Shown here: positions 1 through 6,681 of the stretch, in pieces
Numbering within the stretch: position 1 is the stretch's first letter
Layout of the letters: each line of letters begins with the position of its first letter
From: Nanobdellota archaeon
GTDB lineage: Archaea; Nanobdellota; Nanobdellia; Pacearchaeales; GW2011-AR1
Direction of reading: 5' to 3'
Length of the DNA: 9,543 bases
Assembly: GCA_020056045.1 (NCBI GenBank)
Contig: JAGVIM010000097.1
Coordinates: 1-9,543, forward strand
Program-made: the position numbers and the translations under genes
The notes under the pieces: model-generated
Database searches by the model: none
Told to the model about the DNA's origin: nothing
Seen by the model: the letters and a program-made list of their open reading frames with translations, nothing else

Positions 1-318
1 ACTGGTTGCAATAAAAGTATGTATTCTTTTTCTATATGCAGGAGAAATTGCCATTGCTGCTTTTTCAATATCAGAATCAACAGCTCTAGAAAGCGCGCAG
101 ATTACTGGCCCATCAAAAGTTCCAACAATTTTTGCTATCTCATTTACAGAATCATAATCACCAGGAGAAGAAGCAGGAAAACCTGCTTCAATTATATCAA
201 CTCCTAATTTTGCAAGTTGCTTTGCTAGTTCTATTTTTTCATTTTTAAGTAGGTGAAATCCAGATGCCTGGTCACCATCCCTAAGAGTTGTGTCAAATAT
301 AATTATTTTATCAGTCAT
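1..318 (-). CDS. leuA: 2-isopropylmalate synthase (N-terminal part, runs off the left edge)
   Basis: Catalyses the first committed step of leucine synthesis, condensing acetyl-CoA with 2-oxoisovalerate (cytoplasmic). I translated the reverse strand from the ATG at 318: 106 codons stay open to position 1. Residues 8-15 read FDTTLRDG, the HMGL-like/DRE-TIM-barrel signature whose Arg and Asp bind substrate and divalent metal. [16 protein letters not shown] (about residues 39-54) and a final RIHTFIATS stretch follow, both typical of LeuA. Citramalate and homocitrate synthases share this fold and the selectivity residues and C-terminal allosteric domain lie outside the window, but the GFPASSPGD and [10 protein letters not shown] stretches fit LeuA best. 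No Shine-Dalgarno site precedes the ATG. The nearest well-placed promoter lies before an upstream leucine-rich leader ORF, in the same frame and separated by two in-frame stops. Minus-strand order is dapA, asd, leader, leuA. Confidence 0.88.
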   Translation of the reverse strand, partial: MTDKIIIFDTTLRDGDQASGFHLLKNEKIELAKQLAKLGVDIIEAGFPASSPGDYDSVNEIAKIVGTFDGPVICALSRAVDSDIEKAAMAISPAYRKRIHTFIATS

Positions 319-340
319 TTTAATAATATTTATTTAATGA

Positions 341-367
341 GCTAGATTAAATTTTATTTAATCCAGC
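341..367 (-). promoter_or_regulatory. 12-bp RNA hairpin spanning the leader stop codon
   Basis: In the minus-strand RNA, GCUGGAUUAAAU (367-356) pairs with AUUUAAUCUAGC (352-341) around an AAA loop: 12 pairs including one G-U wobble. The left arm contains the last Leu codon (CTG), the Asp codon and the TAA stop of the leader ORF. A ribosome finishing the leader would therefore melt it, and one stalled on the earlier Leu codons would leave it free to form. No U-run follows, so it is not a classical intrinsic terminator. It may instead control re-initiation at leuA, 22 nt after its base. Confidence 0.5.
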
Positions 368-426
368 AAAGTTAAAAGTAGCAAAGCTAAATTCAATTCA
401 TTTTTATTATAAATTGTTTTAGCCAT
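358..426 (-). CDS. Leucine-rich leader peptide ORF upstream of leuA (22 aa, candidate attenuator)
   Basis: A 22-codon ORF with ATG at 426 and TAA at 360-358. Residues 11-21 read LNLALLLLTLL; Leu occupies positions 11, 13, 15-18, 20 and 21, using five different Leu codons (TTG, TTA, CTA, CTT, CTG). A TATA-like octamer centred 27 nt before the ATG predicts a transcript starting close to this ATG, i.e. leaderless translation. The stop codon lies inside a 12-bp hairpin, and the leuA ATG is 39 nt further on. In bacteria, short ORFs rich in the pathway's end-product amino acid before leuA act as attenuator leaders: scarce Leu-tRNA stalls the ribosome and changes RNA folding. By position and composition this ORF matches that logic. 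What is inferred is that it is translated and that it senses leucine. The alternative is a chance hydrophobic ORF or a relic of an N-terminal extension, since it is in frame with leuA. Confidence 0.6.
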   Translation of the reverse strand: MAKTIYNKNELNLALLLLTLLD

Positions 427-449
427 ATTAATAATGTAAAAACAAGAAC

Positions 450-457
450 TATTTAAA
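450..457 (-). promoter_or_regulatory. Archaeal TATA box for the leader-leuA transcript
   Basis: On the minus strand TTTAAATA follows an A-rich stretch that could serve as a BRE, 11 nt after the asd stop. Its centre is 27 nt before the leader ATG at 426, the spacing expected of a leaderless archaeal mRNA. It is far (about 135 nt) from the leuA ATG, so the leader would be the first thing translated. Confidence 0.55.
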
Positions 458-467
458 TTTTTTGTTG

Positions 468-1559
468 TTAATCAAGATATCCCTTTGCCTTTAAAAGTTC
501 TGCATTAAGAATTCCTCCACCTGCAGCACCACGAATAGTATTATGTGAAAGTCCAACAAACTTTATATCAAATACAGGATCTTTTCTTAATCTTCCAACA
601 ACAACAGCCATTCCATTTTCAGAATCTTTGTCTTTTCTAGGTTGAGGTCTGTCATTTTCAGTTCTATAAATAATAGGCCTTTTTGGAGCAGATGGTAATT
701 CTAACTCTTGAGGAACAGATCTAAAATTATTCCAAATATCAATTATTGCTTCAAGTGAAGGATCATCAATTTTAAAATATAAACTTACACAAGCAGTATG
801 CCCATCATATACAGGCACCCTATTGCAATGAGCACTTATCTCAAGTCCCTTATGGTTTACAAATCTGCCATTTTCAATTCTTCCAATAATTTTTAATGGT
901 TCTCTTTCTGTTTTTTCTTCTTCACCACTAATATAAGGGATAACATTATCAATTAAATCAAGTGATGGAACTCCTGGATGTCCAGCACCAGAACTTGCTT
1001 GCATTGTTGTAACAAAAAGTCTGGAAACATCATAGCCAGCTTTTATTAGTGCATAAACAGGAGTTAGATAACTTTGTATAGAACAGTTTGGTTTTACAAC
1101 TATAAATCCCTTTTCATAACCTCTAGCACCTTTTTGTTGTGGGATAATATCCAGATGATCTGCATTTATCTCAGGAATAATCATTGGAACATCATCAGTC
1201 CATCTATGAGCAGAAGCATTTGAAACAACAGGAAGTCCACATTTAGCATAAGCTTCTTCGAGTGTCATTAGCTCTTTTTTATCTTTTAATTCAAGTGCAG
1301 AAAAAACAAAAGCACAATTTCCCAAAGCAGAATCAGTATGGTTTGCATTTCCAACAACTAATTTTTCAACTCCTGTTGGAATATCTTTTTGCATATGCCA
1401 TCTTCCAACTACAGCATCAGAATATTTTTTTCCTGCACTTTCAGGAGAAGCAGCAACATAACTAACTTCAAACCAAGGATGATTTTCAAGTAAAGAAATA
1501 TATTTCTGTCCAACCATTCCAGTTGCACCCAATATTCCAACAGGTATTTTTTCAGTCAT
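468..1559 (-). CDS. asd: Aspartate-semialdehyde dehydrogenase (archaeal/fungal type)
   Basis: Reduces L-aspartyl-4-phosphate to L-aspartate-4-semialdehyde with NADPH, the branch point for lysine, threonine and methionine (cytoplasmic). The 363-aa product has the N-terminal Rossmann motif GILGATGMVGQ (residues 8-18), the catalytic-cysteine motif KPNCSIQSY with Cys159, the QASSGAG loop (187-193), and the catalytic histidine in AHCNRVPV (His244). The C-terminal GAAGGGILNAELL stretch is also conserved in the family. Length and the PNCSIQ form of the active site point to the archaeal/fungal branch rather than the typical bacterial one. ATG at 1559 gives a start directly before the glycine-rich motif and sits about 28 nt from a TATA-like box. 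It lies 39 nt downstream of dapA, which uses its product. No truncation or missing active-site residue is seen. Confidence 0.95.
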   Translation of the reverse strand: MTEKIPVGILGATGMVGQKYISLLENHPWFEVSYVAASPESAGKKYSDAVVGRWHMQKDIPTGVEKLVVGNANHTDSALGNCAFVFSALELKDKKELMTLEEAYAKCGLPVVSNASAHRWTDDVPMIIPEINADHLDIIPQQKGARGYEKGFIVVKPNCSIQSYLTPVYALIKAGYDVSRLFVTTMQASSGAGHPGVPSLDLIDNVIPYISGEEEKTEREPLKIIGRIENGRFVNHKGLEISAHCNRVPVYDGHTACVSLYFKIDDPSLEAIIDIWNNFRSVPQELELPSAPKRPIIYRTENDRPQPRKDKDSENGMAVVVGRLRKDPVFDIKFVGLSHNTIRGAAGGGILNAELLKAKGYLD

Positions 1560-1583
1560 AATTTCCCAATATTAATTTAGTTA

Positions 1584-1591
1584 TTTTATAT
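1584..1591 (-). promoter_or_regulatory. TATA-like box for asd
   Basis: Minus-strand ATATAAAA in the dapA-asd gap is centred about 28 nt before the asd ATG, with no Shine-Dalgarno site between. This suggests asd can be transcribed from its own leaderless promoter in addition to any read-through from dapA. Confidence 0.4.
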
Positions 1592-1598
1592 TTCATAT

Positions 1599-2555
1599 TT
1601 ATACTCTTCTATAATTTCTTAAATCAATTCCTAATTCCTCAGCAGTATAATTTTTAAAAATTTCTTCAAGATGTAATTCTATATATGGTAATTTTACTAA
1701 AGGTAGTCTTAATTCACTATCAAACATATGAGCAAGGGGAATTGGATTTTTTCTATAAAACACTCCTTGTCTTACAAGGGGATTTATTTCCTCTTGTAGA
1801 TTTAGTGCTTTTCTAAAATCCCCTTTTAAAGATGCGTTTGTTATTCTTGTAAAATATTTTGGAGCAATGTTTGCACTTGCAGATATTACTCCTAATCCAC
1901 CTACATGCATTATTTGAAAAACAAGATCATCTTCGCCAGAAAGAACTACAAATCTTTCTTTGTTAGTCTCTGATATAATTTTATGAACTGCTTCAAGATC
2001 TCTTGACGCTTCTTTTATTCCAACTATATTTTTAATATGAGATAATCTTATAACAGTTTCAGGTTCAATCCTGGAACTAGTTCTTCCAGGAACATTATAA
2101 AGAATAATATTGCTATTTGGTAATAATTTTGCTAATCTTTCAAAATGTAAATAAATTCCTTCTTGAGGGGGATTATTATAATATCCTGTGACATGAAGAA
2201 AACTAGAAGGACCTATCCTTCTTTCAATATTTAAAGATAAATCTATTGCTTCTCTAGTAGAGTTTGAACCTGCTCCAACTATAAATTGTAAATTAGGATA
2301 ATTATAACTTACATGATTAAATAATTTTTCGACAAGTATAGCATGTTCTTCTGGGGAAAGTGTCGAAGATTGTCCAGTTGTTCCTGCAATAACAATCCCC
2401 CTTACACCCGACCTTTCCTGATCATAGATTAATCTGAAAATCTTTTCATAATCTATTTCATTATCCAACCCAGATCCTTCTAGCATAGGAGTAATCAATG
2501 CAGTATATGTTCCATTTAATTCAGGTGCTTCAATTGGATGATTTCTATATTCCAT
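1599..2555 (-). CDS. dapA: 4-hydroxy-tetrahydrodipicolinate synthase (DHDPS family)
   Basis: Condenses pyruvate with aspartate-semialdehyde in the first lysine/diaminopimelate-specific step (cytoplasmic, Class I aldolase-type TIM barrel). Starting from ATG 2555 it is 318 aa. Visible family motifs are the GTTGQS loop (58-63), YNVPGRT (153-159, with the proton-relay Tyr153 and carboxylate-binding Arg158), and VGIKEAS with Schiff-base Lys181. The loop is GTTGES in most DapA enzymes; Gln replaces Glu here. An in-frame ATG at 2564 would add MFF, but the TATA-like box centred about 25 nt before 2555 favours the shorter form. Adjacent asd makes its substrate, which supports DapA over sister N-acetylneuraminate lyase or other pyruvate aldolases. 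A divergent ACT-domain gene shares its promoter spacer. Confidence 0.9.
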   Translation of the reverse strand: MEYRNHPIEAPELNGTYTALITPMLEGSGLDNEIDYEKIFRLIYDQERSGVRGIVIAGTTGQSSTLSPEEHAILVEKLFNHVSYNYPNLQFIVGAGSNSTREAIDLSLNIERRIGPSSFLHVTGYYNNPPQEGIYLHFERLAKLLPNSNIILYNVPGRTSSRIEPETVIRLSHIKNIVGIKEASRDLEAVHKIISETNKERFVVLSGEDDLVFQIMHVGGLGVISASANIAPKYFTRITNASLKGDFRKALNLQEEINPLVRQGVFYRKNPIPLAHMFDSELRLPLVKLPYIELHLEEIFKNYTAEELGIDLRNYRRV

Positions 2556-2576
2556 AAAAAACATAATTTTAAATAC

Positions 2577-2584
2577 TATATTTA
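2577..2584 (-). promoter_or_regulatory. TATA-like box for dapA
   Basis: Minus-strand TAAATATA is centred about 25 nt before the ATG at 2555 and only 16 nt before the ATG at 2564. It therefore both suggests a leaderless promoter and decides for the shorter start. It partly overlaps the first TTTAC half-site, so a protein bound there would block it. Confidence 0.4.
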
Positions 2585-2625
2585 CTTAATGTAAAATAGT
2601 TTACAAAATATATAAATAATGTAAA
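2581..2625. promoter_or_regulatory. Candidate operator array in the divergent dapA / ACT-gene spacer
   Basis: Four 5-nt half-sites alternate in orientation: TTTAC at 2581-2585, GTAAA at 2591-2595, TTTAC at 2600-2604, GTAAA at 2621-2625. The first pair forms TTTAC-N5-GTAAA, the second pair GTAAA-N4-TTTAC. The longer unit AATGTAAAAT recurs at 2588-2597 and 2618-2627, exactly 30 nt apart. A TATATAAA octamer (2609-2616) sits inside, too close (about 13 nt) to the plus-strand ATG to be its usual box but usable leftward. The likely ligand is the neighbouring HTH-ACT protein. This is inference; AT-rich sequence makes such half-sites fairly common. Confidence 0.4.
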
Positions 2626-3285
2626 ATGGTAACAATAGCACACATAGTAGAAAAAAGGATTGAAGAAAGACCTTTTATACAGGAAGCTTTAGCCAGAGGA
2701 ATAATCAATAATGCAGCATTGGCTGAAGAACTAATGCCTGATGTTGAAAAAGAATTAAAAAAACATGTAAAGTTCTCTGCAGTAAACATGGCCATTAGAA
2801 GATTGTCTGAAAAATTGTCTATTAGTTTTATTAACAGGACTAAATTTGATAAATCTGCTAATATAACTCTAAGGTCTAGTCTAGTTGCATTTGATATATA
2901 CAAGGGAACAGATATTCAAATTTATTTAAAAAAAATTTATGAATTAATAAACCTTAACTCAGGAGATTTTTTAACAATAACGCAAGGACTAAATGAAGTT
3001 TTTGTAATATCAAATAAAAAGTATGAAAAAAAGATTCTTGAACTAATCCCTAACAAATATATAAAAACATCCTACAAAGACTTAACTAGTCTAACAATTC
3101 ATATTCCAAAATCATCTGTCGAAGTTCCAGGACTTTTTTATCTTGCAACAAGGGCTTTATTATGGAAAAATGTTAATATAATTGATATAATTTCAACTGT
3201 TACAGAAATGACTTTTATTATAGATGAAAAAGAAACAACCAAGGCCTTTGAAGCACTTAATGAGCTAATCAAACAGCATTCATAA
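2626..3285 (+). CDS. Helical N-terminal plus ACT-domain protein, candidate amino-acid-responsive regulator
   Basis: The 219-aa soluble protein has no signal peptide or membrane helix. Residues 1-65 are helical with a helix-turn-helix-like pattern (ERPFIQEALARGIINNAALA, then AVNMAIRRLSEKL) that could bind DNA. Residues about 77-145 and 153-217 look like two beta-alpha-beta-beta-alpha-beta ACT-type modules. The second is the clearer: a VPGLFYLATRALLWKNVNI helix region followed by a FIIDEKETTKAFEAL strand-helix, as in aspartokinase and other amino-acid-binding ACT domains. I do not recognise a named family. Its position, divergent from dapA-asd across a spacer of TTTAC/GTAAA half-sites, suggests it senses an aspartate-family amino acid and controls both sides. 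That role is inferred. It could instead be a non-DNA-binding allosteric partner. No alternative in-frame start lies close to ATG 2626; the next Met (residue 37) would cut the helical domain. Confidence 0.7.
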   Translation: MVTIAHIVEKRIEERPFIQEALARGIINNAALAEELMPDVEKELKKHVKFSAVNMAIRRLSEKLSISFINRTKFDKSANITLRSSLVAFDIYKGTDIQIYLKKIYELINLNSGDFLTITQGLNEVFVISNKKYEKKILELIPNKYIKTSYKDLTSLTIHIPKSSVEVPGLFYLATRALLWKNVNIIDIISTVTEMTFIIDEKETTKAFEALNELIKQHS

Positions 3286-3289
3286 AAAA
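3284..3289 (-). terminator. Short U-run after the membrane-protein gene
   Basis: On the minus strand a T6 run starts 3 nt after the TAA stop at 3294-3292 and overlaps the stop of the converging ACT gene. It is a minimal archaeal U-tract; no stem precedes it. Confidence 0.3.
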
Positions 3290-3291
3290 TA

Positions 3292-3840
3292 TTATTTTTT
3301 CTTTTTATCTTTTTTATCAAAGAAATTCCACCTATTGTTTGCATAATAGGCAAGAGCAATAACAACAATTAATCCAATTAATGAAATTATAAATTTTAAT
3401 AGATCATCTGCATAGTTCCAAACAGAACCAACTCCATATATTATTAATCCAACTCCTCCAAACATAAGTCCACTCCCAACACTCATGAGTCCAAATCCCA
3501 GGGCGCCAATAGCAATAACAATAATTCCAAGTGGAAGAGCAACAAAAAATATTTTTCTTGCATGAATTCTTTGTGCATCATCATATTCTTTTTGGCATTT
3601 AGTATAATCATAATTACAATATCCACCTTCCATAGGAACTGATTTTACACCAGGACTTCCAACATAACTATTATTTGTCCATACTCCCCCTAAATCAGTA
3701 CAATTTTTTTCTGTAATTATATTTCGACAAAAATCATTATACTCAGGACCTTTTCCATATAAGGTACTAATTCCATATACTCCAACAGAAACTGTTAGAA
3801 TAAATATTGCAATTCCCAAAACTAAGTTCTTAATATTCAT
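3292..3840 (-). CDS. Four-helix membrane protein with cysteine-containing external loop, unknown function
   Basis: The 182-aa protein has a hydrophobic N-terminal helix at about 5-27 (anchor or uncleaved signal) and then a polar segment (28-95) with four cysteines: Cys38, Cys47, Cys75 and Cys82. The segment includes NCTDLGGVWTNN and GGYCNYDYTKC. Three hydrophobic helices follow at about 97-118, 119-140 (Gly-rich) and 148-167, then a cytoplasmic-looking tail of mostly Lys. The even number of cysteines and their placement between membrane helices suggest two disulfides outside the cell. I recall similarly built proteins in DPANN genomes but cannot name a characterised family. It is monocistronic: convergent with the ACT gene (6-bp gap), with its own TATA box upstream. 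No pathway can be assigned from context. Confidence 0.75.
   Translation of the reverse strand: MNIKNLVLGIAIFILTVSVGVYGISTLYGKGPEYNDFCRNIITEKNCTDLGGVWTNNSYVGSPGVKSVPMEGGYCNYDYTKCQKEYDDAQRIHARKIFFVALPLGIIVIAIGALGFGLMSVGSGLMFGGVGLIIYGVGSVWNYADDLLKFIISLIGLIVVIALAYYANNRWNFFDKKDKKKK
3295..3315 (+). terminator. U-rich terminator after the ACT gene
   Basis: Three T-runs (T6, T5, T6, broken by single C or ATC) begin 10 nt after the stop codon. Oligo-U tracts of this kind end archaeal transcripts. The same bases encode the Lys-rich tail of the converging membrane protein, so the tract does double duty. Confidence 0.45.
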
Positions 3841-3861
3841 TATTAGCTAAAGTCTTTTGAA

Positions 3862-3869
3862 TTTATATA
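3862..3869 (-). promoter_or_regulatory. TATA box for the four-helix membrane protein
   Basis: Minus-strand TATATAAA is centred 25-26 nt before the ATG at 3840 with no ribosome-binding site between, a model archaeal leaderless promoter. It separates this gene from the upstream pyrophosphatase-like gene, which ends at 3934. Confidence 0.55.
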
Positions 3870-3933
3870 GTTTGTGAATAAATGCCCTAACAATTCCCTA
3901 AGCCTTTGGTTTAACTTTCCAGGAGAGATAACA

Positions 3934-6681
3934 TTAATTTTCCCAAGAATAACAAATAATATCTCCTTCCTTTTTGATTTCTATTTCTAATTTATTTTTT
4001 TCTAAAGAAATATTTACTTCTGGCATTATTAGTTTCTTACAGCAGGGTCTTATTCCTAAGTTTGGAAAACTATCGCCAATATGAAACTTTCCGTCCCAAC
4101 ATGGTTGTTTTAATAAAAAGATATAACTTCTTGTGGGAATAACTAAATCTGAATCAGGCTCCCAATATCTCCACAAATCAGGATTTCCGTATTCAGATGG
4201 GAGTCTTACTTCTTTAGGTATTCCTGTTTTTAGATCAATTTGGTCTGGATGGATTAATCCAGGTTTCCCTTTTGGAATTATAACTCTTATTTCATCTCCT
4301 TCAAAAAAATATTCCTTACCTTTCTTTATAATTTCTGGATGTTCAATCATAATATTATAGTTCTTAAATATAGTATCTAAAAATTCTACAAAATTAGACC
4401 CTTGTAAACTATTAATCATCTGAATATCTTTACTTTTTTTAGCATTATTTAAAGCTAACCAGTATTCTTTCAATGTAAGAATAGAAAAACCTAATTTTTC
4501 AATTAATAGCCTTGACTCTGGATAGGTAAGATAGTTTACTCTTTTTTCTTCATCGAATGATATTTTTAATTTAAGCTTTTTTTCTGCATCTGTAACATCT
4601 TTTGATTTTTTCAAAAAGTCTCTTTTTATCCATAGTTTATTTGAAGAAGAATAAAAATATTCATTGAAAACTTTTACAACAGGTTCTAGTATTGGAGCTG
4701 TTTTTTTCCTGGATAATTGCATACCAGTTCCCCAAAATTCAACAAATTCTTGTGTAGTCTCAATATTTACATTACCAAACTCAAATTTAACAATTTTTTT
4801 AAGAAGATCAAAAATAGCAGACTTGAATTCTTTTGAACTATTATTAAAGACAAGATAGACCCTTTCTCTATTTACAGTAACATTATCATCTTTATAATCA
4901 GTAATTCTAAGAACTGTTAAAGGTAGATTTTTATTTATGTTGTTTTGTTTAGCTAAATCAACTGCTTTTTTTATTAGTTTATTTTTAATCTCTTTTCCTT
5001 CTTCTCCAAAACCATGCTTTATTTTAGCAACTGCAAATCCAAAACCCCAATCTTCTTTATAGTCTCTTCCAAATAAAATATTTGGATCATCAGTATTAAG
5101 CAGAAATGACATTAAATCACTATAAAAATTGTTTTCATTATTAATTCCTGATAATTTTTTTAAGTAATCCATTATTATTTTATCTTTCTCAGTCATTTTG
5201 TGAAATACTCTATTTTCTGTATCCATTAAGGTTGCTCCATGTAGTATTTTTGCTAGATCTTTATCAGGATAAATTCCAGCTCCGAACATTTTTTGTGTAA
5301 TTAATGCAGTGCAGGAACCTATAATCTCCATTGTTTTAGGCAAATCTTGAAGCAAGGAGATCTCAGAAGCAATATGATGGTCTATTATCGAGATGAAGTA
5401 TCTTTGAATTTCTGGTTCCCTATTCTGATCTACTGAAATCCATCTAGCTAATCCTGATTGTTTAGCTTTAGTATACCCTTCTTCTTTGTCTAACAATATT
5501 GCATCAGAAATCTCGTCTCCTAATAATCTTTTAACCTCATCTGGAATTTTATAATTTTGAACTATCGGAATATATGTGGTCTTTTCTTTGTCTAAAAGAT
5601 GATTTCTCCATGATTCAAAAAGAGAACTAATTACTGTATCAGTATCCGGATTTTTATGTCCCATAACAAATACAATATCTTTTTTCTGTTCTAAAGCTTC
5701 TTTTAATCTTGATTTTGAATTTTTAATAAATTCTACAAAATCTTGATGTTTTGCTTCACCAGGTTCTGAATTATAAAATATTTTAGATATTTTATCTAAA
5801 ATGGCCACTCTCTCTTTATCATTTTCAGATAAAGCATTAATCTTCATTACCCCAAGTAAATCAAAAAATCTTTCTCTTATCTTATAAATTATTAATTGCT
5901 TAGAATCTTTAAATAAACTCCCATAATTTTCTAAAAATTTTATAATAGAATCATAATATTTTTTAGATTTGTCATACTGCTCTAATAAATTTAAAGCCTC
6001 TTTTAATATTTCTAATTTAATTGGAGGTTCTAATGGTTCTATTCGGCATTCCCTAATCATTTGCATTGGTTGTTTAGCATCAACTGGAATTCCTTGATCA
6101 AAAGAAGGTTTGCCTACAGATGTAACATAGCCCTTTATTGGAGCTCTAGGCATTTTAGGAGTAACTGAAAAATCTGGACTCCAATATTTCCAACTTGTAG
6201 AAAATTTATTTCTGAATCTCTCTATTTTTTTAGGGATGCCTAATTTAAAGTCTATATTCTTCTCAGGGTTAAACCATCCCGGCCTAAAGTCTGGTTCCAA
6301 TGATTTTTCTTTTCTCCCAGAATACTCATAATCATTAATAATTTTAGAATGATCTATCCAAGTTTTATCTATAAGATAAACTCTATCCAGCCACTCACAA
6401 TATTTACTTGAGGTTAATTCGTTAATCATATCTTCATCTTTTTCATTTTTAGCATCTTCTAAAACTTTCCAATACTCTACCGGATTTAACATAACTGCTC
6501 CTAAGGAAGCAAGAATTTTCTTTGATGCATCAAAGTCTAAAAAATTTATTCTTCCTTCATCATCCCAACTAAGTTTAATTCCCGCTTGTTCAGAAGCTTT
6601 TTTGACTCTGCTGTCAATTTTTAATGGCTTTCTTGAGACATATAATCCTGTAGATTTTGAGTAGAAAAAATCAGATTTCAT
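3934..6681 (-). CDS. Class II pyrophosphatase-like DHH/DHHA2 phosphoesterase between two copies of an unknown domain
   Basis: A 915-aa cytoplasmic protein. The core (about 335-670) resembles Mn-dependent inorganic pyrophosphatase/Prune: GHKNPDTD (341-348, metal ligands His342, Asp346, Asp348), SVDQN (Asp418; VDHN in typical enzymes), IDHH (433-436), LMDTENRVF (Asp487), and the DHHA2 substrate motif SRKKTAP (657-663). All metal-ligand positions appear kept, so activity on pyrophosphate or a related phosphoanhydride is likely. About residues 6-215 and 676-887 resemble each other: both start FYS, then share a S(W/F)D(D/E)E.R(I/V)N core, an EYW..L..AK helix, GIPK, W.YW.PD, and a late SF..GI. Residues about 220-330 form a helical linker. 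Typical class II enzymes are only around 300-310 aa. ATG 6681 is chosen because GGAG lies 6 nt upstream; the longer reading would start at TTG 6711. It overlaps ndk by 11 bp. Confidence 0.82.
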   Translation of the reverse strand: MKSDFFYSKSTGLYVSRKPLKIDSRVKKASEQAGIKLSWDDEGRINFLDFDASKKILASLGAVMLNPVEYWKVLEDAKNEKDEDMINELTSSKYCEWLDRVYLIDKTWIDHSKIINDYEYSGRKEKSLEPDFRPGWFNPEKNIDFKLGIPKKIERFRNKFSTSWKYWSPDFSVTPKMPRAPIKGYVTSVGKPSFDQGIPVDAKQPMQMIRECRIEPLEPPIKLEILKEALNLLEQYDKSKKYYDSIIKFLENYGSLFKDSKQLIIYKIRERFFDLLGVMKINALSENDKERVAILDKISKIFYNSEPGEAKHQDFVEFIKNSKSRLKEALEQKKDIVFVMGHKNPDTDTVISSLFESWRNHLLDKEKTTYIPIVQNYKIPDEVKRLLGDEISDAILLDKEEGYTKAKQSGLARWISVDQNREPEIQRYFISIIDHHIASEISLLQDLPKTMEIIGSCTALITQKMFGAGIYPDKDLAKILHGATLMDTENRVFHKMTEKDKIIMDYLKKLSGINNENNFYSDLMSFLLNTDDPNILFGRDYKEDWGFGFAVAKIKHGFGEEGKEIKNKLIKKAVDLAKQNNINKNLPLTVLRITDYKDDNVTVNRERVYLVFNNSSKEFKSAIFDLLKKIVKFEFGNVNIETTQEFVEFWGTGMQLSRKKTAPILEPVVKVFNEYFYSSSNKLWIKRDFLKKSKDVTDAEKKLKLKISFDEEKRVNYLTYPESRLLIEKLGFSILTLKEYWLALNNAKKSKDIQMINSLQGSNFVEFLDTIFKNYNIMIEHPEIIKKGKEYFFEGDEIRVIIPKGKPGLIHPDQIDLKTGIPKEVRLPSEYGNPDLWRYWEPDSDLVIPTRSYIFLLKQPCWDGKFHIGDSFPNLGIRPCCKKLIMPEVNISLEKNKLEIEIKKEGDIICYSWEN

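Noticed and set aside
19..207. Plus-strand ORF at the left edge
   Set aside because: It is antisense to the clearly conserved leuA N-terminus and its translation has no protein-like features.
2556..2564. Longer dapA start at ATG 2564
   Set aside because: It adds only MFF and places the TATA-like box 16 nt away, too close; the ATG at 2555 gives normal spacing. Not fully excluded.
2601..2903. Hydrophobic 100-codon ORF antisense to the ACT gene
   Set aside because: Shadow of the plus-strand ACT gene; it crosses the promoter spacer and has no independent start signal.
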